Below are positions 1 through 8,570 of a stretch of 64,000 bases of DNA, piece by piece. A program made the translations under genes and the position numbers. The notes below the pieces were generated by a model. It was not told the origin of the DNA, did not search any database, and was given only the letters and a program-made list of their open reading frames with translations. This stretch comes from JAAXGI01 sp965206975 (GTDB taxonomy: Bacteria; Gemmatimonadota; Gemmatimonadetes; Longimicrobiales; Gaopeijiaceae), in the NCBI GenBank assembly GCA_965206975.1, contig OZ242253.1, positions 1,550,001 to 1,614,000 on the forward strand. Direction: 5' to 3'. Positions within the stretch are counted from its first letter, which is position 1. Each line of letters opens with the position of its first letter.

Positions 1-669
1 GCATCCGAGGGCCATAGCCCGGTCGATCTCGGGTGCGGAGCCGATGCCGGCCTCGAGGAGCCGGATCGCGTCGAGGATGAATGGGATGAGGAGGCGGTTC
101 ACGAGGAAGCCGGGGCGATCCTGAACGGCGACCACCTCCTTGCCGAGACCCCGGGCGAACTCCGTGACCCACGCCGCCGTGCGACCGGAAGTGGAGATCG
201 TCCGAACGACCTCGACGAGCCTCATCACCGGGACGGGGTTGAAGAAGTGAAGCCCGATCACTCGGTCCGGCCGGTGGACGGCCGCCGCCATCTCGGTGAT
301 GCTGAGCGACGACGTGTTCGAAGCGAGGATCGTCTGGTCGTCGGCGATTGCATCGAGGCACCGGAAGAGCTCGGTCTTCACCTCTAGATTCTCTACCACC
401 GCCTCGATGACGAGGCGCCGGTCCGAGAGCGCCCCGAGATCCGTTCCGTAGGAGATCCGGGAGAGCGCCTCGTCACGCTCGGTGAGGGTCAGCTTCTCCC
501 TTTGTACCGCGCGTTCGAGTGACCGTGCGACCCGCGTCCGCCCGCTCTCGAGTGCGGCCCTGTCGATCTCGTATACACGCACCTCGTGTCCGGCGCGCGC
601 CGCGACCTCCGCGATCCCGCTCCCCATGAGGCCGCAGCCGAGGACTCCTACCGCCGCTGCCTCGCTCAT
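1..669 (-). CDS. 3-hydroxyacyl-CoA (3-hydroxybutyryl-CoA) dehydrogenase, 3' end outside window
   Basis: NAD-dependent oxidation of 3-hydroxyacyl-CoA to 3-ketoacyl-CoA in fatty-acid or butyrate/PHB metabolism; cytosolic. The reverse-strand translation begins MSEAAAVGVLGCGLMGSGIA, the Rossmann GxGxxG loop with the usual GLMGSGIA form. It continues with the family signatures ASNTSSLSI and a GLHFFNPVPVMRLVE block, whose His belongs to the catalytic His-Glu pair, then GKEVVAVQDRPGFLVNRLL. About 223 residues of a usual ~285 are present; the C-terminal domain lies beyond base 1. The start ATG (667-669) overlaps the thiolase stop as ATGA, so the two are probably translationally coupled and work in sequence. 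Confidence 0.93.
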   Translation of the reverse strand, partial: MSEAAAVGVLGCGLMGSGIAEVAARAGHEVRVYEIDRAALESGRTRVARSLERAVQREKLTLTERDEALSRISYGTDLGALSDRRLVIEAVVENLEVKTELFRCLDAIADDQTILASNTSSLSITEMAAAVHRPDRVIGLHFFNPVPVMRLVEVVRTISTSGRTAAWVTEFARGLGKEVVAVQDRPGFLVNRLLIPFILDAIRLLEAGIGSAPEIDRAMALGC

Positions 670-1883
670 CCCGGGAAGGCCTCCAGCACGACGGCGCCCC
701 CCTGCCCGCCCCCGACGCACGCGGATCCGACGCCGAGGCCGCCGCCTCGGCGCCTGAGCTCGTGGAGGAGGTGGACCGTGATCCTCGTACCTGAGGCCGC
801 GAGCGGGTGCGTGAGAGCGATCGCGCCTCCGTCCACATTCGTTCGCCCGGGGTCGAGCGAGAGCGCCTTTTCGACGGCGAGGTACTGCGGCGCAAAGGCC
901 TCGTTCACCTCCACGAGATCGATCTCGTCGAGTCGCATCTCGGCGCGCTCGAGTGCCTGGTGGATTGCGGGTACGGGGCCGATTCCCATGACCCTGGGGT
1001 CCACCCCGACGTAGGCGTAGGAGAGGAGGCGTCCGAGCGGCTCGAGCCCCTTGGCCTCTGCCCAGGCGCGCGACGCGAGGACGACGGATGCGGCGCCATC
1101 GCCCATCCCCGATGCGGTGCCGGCGGTGACGAGCCCGTCCTTTCGGAACAAGGGCCGGAGCCGCCTCAGCCCCTCGATCGTGGCATCACACCGGATGTGT
1201 TCGTCGCGGGCGAACTCGACGGGCCCCTTTCGGGTTTCGATCGAGATGGGGACGACCTCGGCGGAAAATCGCCCCTCGTCCCACGCGGCTGCGGCCCGCT
1301 CATGGCTCCGAAGTGCCACCTGGTCCGACTCCTCGCGCGTCACCGTGTAGCGGATCGCTACCTCCTCGGCGGTCTCCCCCATCGCGAGCCCGCAGTGGGA
1401 GTCGTGGAGCCCTTGCCAGAGCATGTCCTCGAAGTGCCCTCCTCCGCCACCGAGCCTGAGGTCCCCCCACCGCGCCCCCCGTACTATGTGGGGCGCTTGG
1501 CTCATCGATTCCGTTCCCCCCGCCAGAGCCATGTCGGCCGTGCCGAGGAGGATTTCCTGCGCGCCCTGCGTGACCGCCTGAAAGCCGGAGGCGCAGAGGC
1601 GGTTCACTGTCACAGCGGGGGTGGATTCGGGCGCGCCTGCCTTCAGGGCGACGTGGCGGGCGAGGTACATCGCGTCCGCCGAGGTCTGCAGCGCGTTCCC
1701 GTAGATGACGTGCCCGATCTCTCTGGGCTCAATGCCCGAAGTCTCGATCGCAGCCCGCGCCGAGAGCGTCGCGAGCTCGGTTGCGGTAAGCGTCCGCAGG
1801 CTTCCTCCGAAGCTCCCGAAGGCCGTCCGCTTCGCGGCGAGGAAGACGACTTCCGCCGTCCCTCTCCGATCGGCTCTGATCAT
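666..1883 (-). CDS. acetyl-CoA acetyltransferase (thiolase)
   Basis: Thiolase of 405 aa, the usual family length, catalysing condensation or cleavage of acyl-CoA and acetyl-CoA. The nucleophile is Cys97 in NRLCASG. The general base is His359 in a HPLAASG block, and the second Cys is Cys389 in SACVGGGQGG. The residue before the catalytic His block is Thr (ALTHPLA) rather than the common Gly (ALGHPLG), a mild divergence. It lies 15 bases after an upstream lipoprotein gene and overlaps the downstream hydroxyacyl-CoA dehydrogenase by four bases, giving a two-step beta-oxidation or acetoacetyl-CoA pair. Confidence 0.94.
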   Translation of the reverse strand: MIRADRRGTAEVVFLAAKRTAFGSFGGSLRTLTATELATLSARAAIETSGIEPREIGHVIYGNALQTSADAMYLARHVALKAGAPESTPAVTVNRLCASGFQAVTQGAQEILLGTADMALAGGTESMSQAPHIVRGARWGDLRLGGGGGHFEDMLWQGLHDSHCGLAMGETAEEVAIRYTVTREESDQVALRSHERAAAAWDEGRFSAEVVPISIETRKGPVEFARDEHIRCDATIEGLRRLRPLFRKDGLVTAGTASGMGDGAASVVLASRAWAEAKGLEPLGRLLSYAYVGVDPRVMGIGPVPAIHQALERAEMRLDEIDLVEVNEAFAPQYLAVEKALSLDPGRTNVDGGAIALTHPLAASGTRITVHLLHELRRRGGGLGVGSACVGGGQGGAVVLEAFPG

Positions 1884-1898
1884 TTCCGGCCTCTCCGC

Positions 1899-2345
1899 TC
1901 AGTCGGGGCTCCGCACCCGGATCTCGCCCGGTACCTGCCCGCCGCTCCCCTCGACCCAGAAGGGATAGCTTCCCGCCGGCGCGCCGCCGAAGGTGAGAAC
2001 GAGCCGGGCTCCCTCGACGAGGAGGGGTGGGGGCCGGTCCTGGCTGGTGTCACGGAGGAAGTCGAGTGCGGGAGGATCGAGTGCCTCCGCGTCGAAGCGG
2101 ATCAGGTGTACACGGTGATCGAGTGCCACGAACTGCACGATCCCGCCCGAGGGGATCTCGCTCCGGCGGGGGAGGATCCGGGTCTCTCCCCCTTCCCACC
2201 GGAGATCCACCCTATGAATCGGGACGTCGGGGGGGATCCCAAGGTCGGTACGGAGCCCTTCATTCGACGGGGGCCGGCCCTCGTCGGCGAGGCAGGAAGA
2301 GACGAGCAGCACAAGCAGGACGCCCGGTGCGGGGAGGCGGCGCAT
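1899..2345 (-). CDS. putative lipoprotein with cupredoxin-like beta domain
   Basis: A 148-aa protein starting MRRLPAPG at 2345. A hydrophobic stretch ends in the lipobox LVSSC, so lipid attachment at about Cys19 is likely. The remainder is beta-rich (PSGGIVQFVALDHRVHLIRF, later GSYPFWVEGSGG), reminiscent of the cupredoxin-like fold of blue-copper relatives. I do not see a convincing full Cys-His-His-Met copper set. The longer upstream reading frame overlaps the zinc-ribbon gene and was rejected. It sits between the zinc-ribbon gene (10-base gap) and the thiolase (15-base gap), so it is probably co-transcribed. Function unknown. Confidence 0.72.
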   Translation of the reverse strand: MRRLPAPGVLLVLLVSSCLADEGRPPSNEGLRTDLGIPPDVPIHRVDLRWEGGETRILPRRSEIPSGGIVQFVALDHRVHLIRFDAEALDPPALDFLRDTSQDRPPPLLVEGARLVLTFGGAPAGSYPFWVEGSGGQVPGEIRVRSPD

Positions 2346-2355
2346 GGCCGGTGGC

Positions 2356-3042
2356 TCAGGGAAGGGCCCTAGCGCCGCATGCGATGCAGAAGCGCCACTC
2401 CCGGCTGAGTATCTCCCCGCACTTGGGGCAGGGTGCCTCGCGGGTGTTCGCCCCGCAGTACGGGCAGAACTTGAGTTTCTCGTGGTGCGGGAGGTCTCCC
2501 CCGCACGCGGGGCACGCGTCGCGAGCGAAAGCGGGACCGGTCCCGCACGCTGCCACGACGGCCTCCGGCCCGGGATCACGCGATGCATTCTCGCCGGCCC
2601 CAATACCCGACGTGTCCCCTCCGGTCGCGGGTGGCTCGGGAAGCGGGGGGTCGCGGAGGTCCGCGGGGAGATGGCGCGGGTTCAGGTGGGCCTTCGCCGC
2701 GGCAAACTCGCGGTAGATCCCCGTGTTCGGGCTTCGGCTCCCGAGTTCCCGCTGGATCCTCTCTCGCGCCGGCTCCGATTCCAGGACGACGTACTCTCCC
2801 TCTCCCGCGAGAAGCCGGAGGAGGATGTCGTCGTAATCTCGCTTGAGGGTGAGCCCGAGGCGGTCGCGCTGGCTCCGGAAGGGCGCCAAGGCCTGATAGA
2901 TCTCCGCCACCGTGAAGCTCTCCCGCAGGTACGCGGGGGCCCGGACGGCGATGGATTCCACGAGGACCCGGTGGAAGCGTCCGACCCCGTCCCTCAGGTC
3001 GTCGACCGGCTCTACGCCTCGTTTCCCGGGATCGGGTGTCAC
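2356..3042 (-). CDS. double zinc-ribbon protein of unknown function
   Basis: From the GTG at 3042 the product has 228 aa and begins MTPDPGKRGVEPVDDLRDG. GGGAG lies five bases before the GTG, which is why I chose it over an upstream ATG that would overlap the neighbour. The first ~150 residues are mixed helical (IYQALAPFRSQRDRLGL). The last ~55 hold two zinc ribbons: CPACG with FCPYCG, and CPKCG with FCIACG. Such ribbon pairs usually bind structural zinc and mediate protein or nucleic-acid contacts. It is second in a probable five-gene minus-strand operon. No specific role can be assigned. Confidence 0.7.
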   Translation of the reverse strand: MTPDPGKRGVEPVDDLRDGVGRFHRVLVESIAVRAPAYLRESFTVAEIYQALAPFRSQRDRLGLTLKRDYDDILLRLLAGEGEYVVLESEPARERIQRELGSRSPNTGIYREFAAAKAHLNPRHLPADLRDPPLPEPPATGGDTSGIGAGENASRDPGPEAVVAACGTGPAFARDACPACGGDLPHHEKLKFCPYCGANTREAPCPKCGEILSREWRFCIACGARALP

Positions 3043-3115
3043 GTGGACTCCCACGGGCCCGGCTCGTTCGAGGGAGTGGAGGGCCGTCGCCGGGTGGGGG
3101 TGCCGACGTCCGGGA

Positions 3116-3475
3116 TCAGCTGGCGTCCCCCCCTTCTGCGCTCGCCGTTGCCGTCCCGACTTCCTCCCCGCTCTCCTGCGTGTCGGCAGGCGCCGCTGCA
3201 TCCCCGCCGCCGGCCTCGCGCTTCGCGACCTGGCCCACCCCGGCGCGTCTCGGCCCGCCATTGGATATTGTCGGCTGGCAGAACCTCATCCCCAGCGTAT
3301 GGAGCTCCCGGAGGTCTGCGTCGCTGAGGTCCGGATAGCGCTCCCCCAGGTACTCGATCGTTTCGTTCAGCCAATGCTCCTGATCCTCCCGGGCCGCCTC
3401 GAGGACGCCGCATCGGTTGATATGGCTGAATAGCTCGTCGCGCGCCCGGTCCTTCAGGCGATTCCTATCGGCCAT
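3116..3475 (-). CDS. conserved hypothetical protein
   Basis: A 119-aa protein beginning MADRNRLKDRARDELFSHIN, with GGAGGGGAG directly before the ATG. The first ~75 residues look folded and helical (VLEAAREDQEHWLNETIEYL, RYPDLSDADLRELHTLG). The tail is low-complexity Ala/Gly/Glu and probably disordered. It is the first gene of the minus-strand run that continues to the zinc ribbon, lipoprotein, thiolase and dehydrogenase. I do not recognise a named domain. The ordered coding bias of the first 75 residues and the strong ribosome site support it being real. Confidence 0.68.
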   Translation of the reverse strand: MADRNRLKDRARDELFSHINRCGVLEAAREDQEHWLNETIEYLGERYPDLSDADLRELHTLGMRFCQPTISNGGPRRAGVGQVAKREAGGGDAAAPADTQESGEEVGTATASAEGGDAS

Positions 3476-3617
3476 CTCCCCTCCGTCCTATGCTTAGCCC
3501 TGGATCGCGGCCGTCAGGTGAGTAAAATATCGCTACGACCCAAGGTAACCGGCGCCGAAGCTCGGAGGCAATCGCGCGGGCCCGGGTCTCGGGGAACCAG
3601 AAGGGGAGGTGTCGAAC

Positions 3618-5282
3618 GTGCGGAGGGAGATCCGAGGCCGGGAGCGCGTCGATCTCGAAGTGTTTCGTCACCTCTTCACCGCCCTCGCCGAGGAGATGGG
3701 GGCGGCGCTCAGGCGGGCGGCCTTCTCCCCGAACATCAAGGAGCGGTGTGACTACTCGTGCGCGCTCTTCGATCCGGCGGGAACCCCGGTCGCGATGGGC
3801 GACCACATGCCCGTGCATCTCGGGGCGATGCCGATGAGCGTCTCCGCCGCGCTCGCGGCGCTGGGGCCGCTCGCCGAGGGGGACGTGGCCATCCTGAACG
3901 ATCCCTTCGAGGGCGGGAGTCACCTCCCCGACGTCACCCTCGTCGCTTCCGTGATGAGCCCAGGGGAGGGCGAGCGCCTCGCCTACGTTGCCTCGCGGGC
4001 GCACCACTCGGACATCGGGGGGATGAGCCCGGGGTCGATGCCGGTCGCGACGGAGATCTACCAGGAGGGGTTCAGGATTCCCCCCGTGCTCCTCGTACGC
4101 AACGGGGCCAGGGTCCCCGAGGTGTGGCGGCTTCTCATGGCGAATGTTCGAACGCCGGCCGAGCGGGAGGGGGATCTCGAGGCCCAGCTCGCGGCGCTGC
4201 ACACGGGGCGCCGCCGCCTCCTCGAGATTCGAGGCCGTGTCGGTACGGACGCGCTCCTCGCTGCGGAGAGGGAGCTTCTCGAGTACGCCGACTCGCTCCT
4301 CGGGGAGGGGATCGGGCGGATCCCGGACGGGACGTGGGAGGCGAGCGATCTACTCGAGGGCGACGGCGTGACGGAGGCTCCGGTCCCGGTCAGGGCGCGC
4401 CTCACCGTCGATGGGCGGCGTGTCCTGGTCGATTTCGAGGGGAGTGCACCCCAGGTCGAGGGGGGGATCAACGCGCCAGCGGCTGTAACCGCGTCCGCAT
4501 GCCGGTACGTGCTTCGCTCCGTCGTCGAGGATCTCCTCGCGATGGAGCTACCCGCCGGGGGCGGATCGATGGCGGCGCTTCGGCTTCTCGTCCCCGAGCG
4601 GAGCGTCGTGAGTGCGGAGCCCCCGGCGGCCGTCGCCGCGGGAAGTGTGGAGACGAGCCAGCGCATCACCGACGTCGTCCTCAAGTGCTTCGCGGGTGCG
4701 CTCCCCGAGCGGATTCCCGCCCTCTCGCAGGGGACGATGAACAACACGGCGGTCGGGGGGCTCGATCCCGAGACCCATCTCCCCTTCAGCTACTACGAGA
4801 CGATTGGCGGGGGGATGGGTGGGGGTCCTCAGGGTCCGGGGCTTTCCGGGGTGCACACCCATATGTCGAATACGCTGAACACCCCGGTCGAGGCACTCGA
4901 ACACGCCTACCCCTTCCGGGTCCGCCGCTACGCCCTCCGCCGTGGCTCGGGCGGGGAGGGAGTTCACCCCGGCGGGGACGGTCTCAGGCGGGATCTTGAA
5001 CTCCTGACAAGGGCGCGTGTCTCGATCTGGAGCGATCGGAGGTGCCGGGGGCCGGAGGGCCGCTTGGGTGGCTGCCCCGGCGCGCCGGGAGAGAATCTCC
5101 TCCTCCGCGGCCGTGAGACTCGCCGCCTCCCCTCGAAGGTTACCTTCACGGCCGAGTCCGGCGACGTTCTGAGCGTGCGGTCGCCCGGCGGAGGGGGCTT
5201 CGGGGCGCCGGGCCGGCTCGATGTGGAGGGCGGAGAGCCCGGACGGGGCGGGAAGGGGGTGCCCCGAGCAGCGGACGCCTGA
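3618..5282 (+). CDS. hydantoinase B / N-methylhydantoinase-type subunit (HyuB family)
   Basis: A 554-aa member of the HyuB / 5-oxoprolinase C-terminal family, which opens hydantoin or lactam rings, usually with a HyuA partner that uses ATP. Family signatures are visible: ALRRAAFSPNIKERCDYSCA, AMGDHMPVHLGAMP, NDPFEGGSHLPDVT, RAHHSDIGGMSPGSMP and GGGMGGGPQGPG. I chose GTG 3618 because GGAGG lies eight bases upstream; GTG 3609 would overlap that site. No HyuA partner lies next to it, which is unusual because the two are normally neighbours or fused. It is followed by a small plus-strand gene after 40 bases. Confidence 0.92.
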   Translation: MRREIRGRERVDLEVFRHLFTALAEEMGAALRRAAFSPNIKERCDYSCALFDPAGTPVAMGDHMPVHLGAMPMSVSAALAALGPLAEGDVAILNDPFEGGSHLPDVTLVASVMSPGEGERLAYVASRAHHSDIGGMSPGSMPVATEIYQEGFRIPPVLLVRNGARVPEVWRLLMANVRTPAEREGDLEAQLAALHTGRRRLLEIRGRVGTDALLAAERELLEYADSLLGEGIGRIPDGTWEASDLLEGDGVTEAPVPVRARLTVDGRRVLVDFEGSAPQVEGGINAPAAVTASACRYVLRSVVEDLLAMELPAGGGSMAALRLLVPERSVVSAEPPAAVAAGSVETSQRITDVVLKCFAGALPERIPALSQGTMNNTAVGGLDPETHLPFSYYETIGGGMGGGPQGPGLSGVHTHMSNTLNTPVEALEHAYPFRVRRYALRRGSGGEGVHPGGDGLRRDLELLTRARVSIWSDRRCRGPEGRLGGCPGAPGENLLLRGRETRRLPSKVTFTAESGDVLSVRSPGGGGFGAPGRLDVEGGEPGRGGKGVPRAADA

Positions 5283-5322
5283 ACAAAGCCGGAACCGGAA
5301 GGGCCGGAGGGGAGAGCGATCG

Positions 5323-5739
5323 ATGCACGTGCAGTTGTCTCTGGTGTGTGAGGATGCCGAAGTGCGGCCGGACGGGCGGGTGGACGTCAGGGGCGTCTAC
5401 CACGACCTCGCGGCACCGGGGTTCCCGGCGAAGCAGGCGCACATGGTGCTCGTCACGGTGATCGAGTGGGACCGGTCGGACGAGGGGCGAAACCAGTTTC
5501 GGGTGGACCTGACGACGCCGGACGGGCGGAAGGCGTTGACCGTGGATGGCCACACCGAGGTGGAGCGGGTACCTCAGGACCGGCCCCCGCCGCGGACGCG
5601 CCTCATCCTCCCGCTCGAGGACGTGATCTTCCCGGTCCCCGGGGCGTACCGGTTCGAGATCCGGATCAAGGGCCGTCGGCTCCGGGGCCCGTCCCTCTTC
5701 CTCATCGCCGAGGAACCGGCAGAGAGCTCCACGCCATAG
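5323..5739 (+). CDS. small beta-rich protein, DUF6941-like
   Basis: A 138-aa protein starting at ATG 5323 with GGAGGGGAG eight bases upstream. It opens MHVQLSLVCEDAEV, then VDVRGVYHDLAAPGFP, and ends with ILPLEDVIFPVPGAYRFEI. The alternating beta pattern, and the way it reads as a protein with a conserved first strand and a 'parameter plus limit' layout, resembles the DUF6941 family as I remember it. That family has no established role. It probably shares a transcript with the HyuB gene 40 bases upstream. Confidence 0.68.
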   Translation: MHVQLSLVCEDAEVRPDGRVDVRGVYHDLAAPGFPAKQAHMVLVTVIEWDRSDEGRNQFRVDLTTPDGRKALTVDGHTEVERVPQDRPPPRTRLILPLEDVIFPVPGAYRFEIRIKGRRLRGPSLFLIAEEPAESSTP

Positions 5740-5764
5740 CCTTCCGGCCGCGCTCGTCGCTCGG

Positions 5765-6502
5765 CTACGGGGCGGGCCAGGGGGTCCCGCGCAAGTTCAC
5801 GAGGCCCATGAGGCTCCCGAGCGCCCGGAACCGCGACTCGCGCCCCCCGATCGAGAGCCCGCCCGTGCACGGAGCCTCATCGATCCTTCTCGCGTGCGGT
5901 GCTGTCCGAGAGAGGATCTCGAGATTCGCCCCCCACCCGTCGGAGGAGGCGAGAGGACGGCCCTCTTCGGCCTCCCTGAGCGCCTTCTTCAGCACCACGA
6001 CGCGGTAGGCGCGATAGCCGCCGAGCGGGTCCGTGACCGGGGCGCGTGCGAAGGCGCGGCCGAGGATCAGCGGCGCGGCCGCCTTCGAGAGCCTTCGGGG
6101 TAGGGGAAGCGCCGCCCTCCCGGCCGGGGGCAGCCCCGCCACCACGTCGGATCCGCCCTCGATCGCCTTGACCATGGGGACCAGGTCTCCGGGGTCCTCC
6201 GAGAAGTCGGCCTGCAGCGTGACGGCCACGTCCCGCTTCGGGTACGAGCTCCGCTTCACCACTTCGGTGAGGAGCCCCGAGACTGCGGCCCCGTACCCGA
6301 GCGCCCGCTCCGGTCGGATCACGTGGAGTGGAAGGAGTCCGCGGTAGCGCTCGAGGACCTCCGGAGTCCCGTCGCGGGAGGCGTCATCCAGCACGATCAC
6401 CTCATAGGGCCGGTTGAACTCCGCCATGACCTTCCGGAGCTTCCACAGAAGGACGCCAATCGTCCGTTCCTCGTCGCGGGCAGGGATGGTGATGAAGACC
6501 AA
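5765..6502 (-). CDS. family 2 glycosyltransferase (polyprenyl-phosphate sugar synthase type)
   Basis: A 245-aa GT-A fold glycosyltransferase. The start is a TTG at 6502 giving MVFITIPARDEERTIG, with GGAGGAG about seven bases upstream; the open frame upstream of it is uncharacteristic sequence. It shows VIVLDDASRDGT (nucleotide-sugar binding), then LQADFSEDP at the position of the usual DADLQHPP-type metal motif, and DPLGGYRAYR. This layout is that of dolichol/undecaprenyl-phosphate mannose or glucose synthases. No C-terminal membrane segments are evident. It faces the DUF6941-like gene convergently across 25 bases. Confidence 0.87.
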   Translation of the reverse strand: MVFITIPARDEERTIGVLLWKLRKVMAEFNRPYEVIVLDDASRDGTPEVLERYRGLLPLHVIRPERALGYGAAVSGLLTEVVKRSSYPKRDVAVTLQADFSEDPGDLVPMVKAIEGGSDVVAGLPPAGRAALPLPRRLSKAAAPLILGRAFARAPVTDPLGGYRAYRVVVLKKALREAEEGRPLASSDGWGANLEILSRTAPHARRIDEAPCTGGLSIGGRESRFRALGSLMGLVNLRGTPWPAP

Positions 6503-6809
6503 GCGGGCGCTCCTCCGACGGGTCGAGGATCGTGGGTCCTGCTTCCTACCACGGGGCCGGCGCCCAGTTCCTGCCCCGGTCTGAGGCCGTGCGGGGAGGT
6601 GTGCCGCCGGAGCCCGCCACTCAACGGCGCCGGTCCCCGCCCGCACGAGGCTGCCAAGGGTGTGGTTCTCAGCGGGAGCCCGTCCCAACGTTGCCCTCGG
6701 AGCTCCCATGCGCCCGAGGCCATTGGAGAGTAGAATCGCAAGGCGCGGGATCGAGAGAAGCGGGGCGCGAATGGCCCGCACTGCGGGAAGGGGGACATGA
6801 TCGTCTGGG
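6503..6809. other. spacer without a recognised gene
   Basis: About 307 bases lie between the divergently placed glycosyltransferase and the small acidic ORF. Open frames here are extensions or shadows of neighbours and have no recognisable protein features. The spacer should hold promoters for both directions, but I could not pick a convincing -35/-10 pair. Confidence 0.5.
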
Positions 6810-7067
6810 ATGGACTATCGGAGCTGCACTGGGGAGCCTCCATGGGCGGAGAGAGAGCCGAAGCTGCAGCAACACGATACGGTTCGCCTGTCTGCCCGGT
6901 TCGAGTTTCAGATCGATGACGGAAGCACCCACGTTCAGGAGTTCGCCTCGCCGGGGCAGCGCTGGGACGGGTCGCTGGAGGAGCAGGCAAGGATCGAGGT
7001 CGAAGAGCGTGCCAAGCTGGAGGAGACGCTCGAGGCGCTGGGCATGGATCGCAGTGACATCATGTGA
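6810..7067 (+). CDS. small acidic hypothetical protein
   Basis: An 85-aa ORF. Its second half reads naturally: FEFQIDDGSTHVQEFASPGQ, then a charged helix with EEQARIEVEERAKLEETLEALG. The first ~25 residues are less convincing, so the true start may be internal. The opposite-strand frame over the same bases looks like its shadow. No known family is recognised. It stands alone, with long spacers on both sides. Confidence 0.42.
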   Translation: MDYRSCTGEPPWAEREPKLQQHDTVRLSARFEFQIDDGSTHVQEFASPGQRWDGSLEEQARIEVEERAKLEETLEALGMDRSDIM

Positions 7068-7628
7068 CCCCGCGCCGATCCCGCCATCCGGATCCCGATC
7101 TCGCCCAAGCGGCCTACTCATCCCTCTCGCATGCTAGCCGCAGCTCGCTCGGACGCGTCTGCGGGTGTCCTCGGTCCCCAATTCCCGCTCAGAACGAGGG
7201 CTGCAAATGGCGGGATCCGGATGAGCTGGCAGGTCGCAAGTCGGGAGAATTCGACAAGAATCACCCAACTCCGGCGCCGCGATTCCTGTGCGCGCGATCC
7301 TCGGCAGCTCTCAGCGAAGGGTGGAGCGGAGAATGTTCCGAGGAAGAGAGATGGAAGCGGGCGGCGCGAAGCGAGCCCGGAGGGCGAAGAGAGCGCGGTG
7401 ACGTTGGCGATTCCCTGCCCTGAGGTTTCCTCAGACCCGGGGCGCGGGGGCTCGCCGGGTGAGCCGGTTCGGTTGGACTTGTCAGCTGCCGATTCGCGCG
7501 CGGGGGGGACTTGGCGGTGGACGCGGCCGGGCCGCCTCATCGCAACTTCGCGCCGACGCGGTACGATGGACTCACCCTGCGGCGGGTCGACTCGAGATCC
7601 TCGTACGGCGCGGCTTTTGGGGCGCCCT
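7068..7628. other. 561-bp spacer, no gene recognised
   Basis: Several overlapping open frames exist on both strands, but all are arginine/proline/serine-rich frames of the kind produced by GC-rich non-coding DNA. None has a ribosome site plus a plausible fold. No RNA gene or repeat was seen. Confidence 0.5.
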
Positions 7629-8570
7629 CTAGATGTCGCCGGCTCCGCTTCCCATTCCTGGCGCGCCGGCGGCAGGTGGGTGCGGCCGCGTCTTCCACCT
7701 CTTGTGGAACCAGAAGTACTGCTCCGGACTCTCCCGGATGGCCTCCTCGAGCTTCTCCGTATAGGCGCGGGTCAATTCGCGTACCCCCGTCTCCAGATCG
7801 CTGCTGTCCGGCGCGGGGATCCCGGAGTACCGCACCGTGTAGCGGGCCTGTCGCCCGGGCTCCCGCCTGGGATCCACGAACACCACGGGTGCCCCCGTCC
7901 GGATCGCGAGGATCCCGGGTCCCCGCACCGTCGAGGCCAGCGACCCGAAAAACTCCACGAATACCCCGTCTCCGGTGAAGTTCTGATCCGCGACCAGGGC
8001 AAGCACCTTCCCGGCCCGGAGGCTCTTCATCGCAGCCCGGAGCGGCTCCCCCTGGTAGATCACGCCCGTTCCGAGACCCTCCCTTGCCCGGCGCGCGTAC
8101 TCGTCGAATAGGGGGTTTCGCTGCCGGCGGGTCACCGCATCGATGGGGATGCCTCGCGAGGTCATACTCACCCCCGCGGCCTCCCAGTTCCCGAAGTGCC
8201 CGGCGAGCAGGATAACTCCCTGGCCGCGAGAGGTTGGCTCTTCGATGAGGTCGAAGCCCACGACCTGGCAGCGTTCCCGCCGCTCCGCCGTGGACACACG
8301 CCCGAGCCTGAGCGTGGCGACGATTTCCCCCCCGAAGTGGCGGTACGTACGGAGGGCGACGGAGCGGTACCAGCGGGGGGATCGGCCGGGGAACGCCCTC
8401 CTCAGGTTCTCCTCGACGACACGCCGCCGGATCCGGAGGACGGAGCCTCCGAGCCACCCGAGTCCCCTCCCGATCGCAGCGGCGAGCCCTTCCGGTACCG
8501 TATTTAGGACGGCAACGAGGAGGATCACGACCAGGTGCTCGAGGCGGTGCTTCAGGGTGGGCGGCTTCAC
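7629..8570 (-). CDS. LpxL/HtrB-family lysophospholipid (lipid A) acyltransferase
   Basis: A 313-aa inner-membrane acyltransferase that adds a secondary acyl chain to a lipid A precursor or related lipid. There is an N-terminal hydrophobic anchor (residues ~12-40) and the H-x4-E catalytic motif HFGNWE (His125, Glu130). VADQNFTGDGVFVEFFG and a late YFWFHKRWKTRP block are typical of this family. The start is a GTG overlapping the stop of the upstream ABC exporter as GTGA, so translation is probably coupled. The pairing suggests the acylated lipid is the exported cargo. Confidence 0.92.
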   Translation of the reverse strand: MKPPTLKHRLEHLVVILLVAVLNTVPEGLAAAIGRGLGWLGGSVLRIRRRVVEENLRRAFPGRSPRWYRSVALRTYRHFGGEIVATLRLGRVSTAERRERCQVVGFDLIEEPTSRGQGVILLAGHFGNWEAAGVSMTSRGIPIDAVTRRQRNPLFDEYARRAREGLGTGVIYQGEPLRAAMKSLRAGKVLALVADQNFTGDGVFVEFFGSLASTVRGPGILAIRTGAPVVFVDPRREPGRQARYTVRYSGIPAPDSSDLETGVRELTRAYTEKLEEAIRESPEQYFWFHKRWKTRPHPPAAGAPGMGSGAGDI

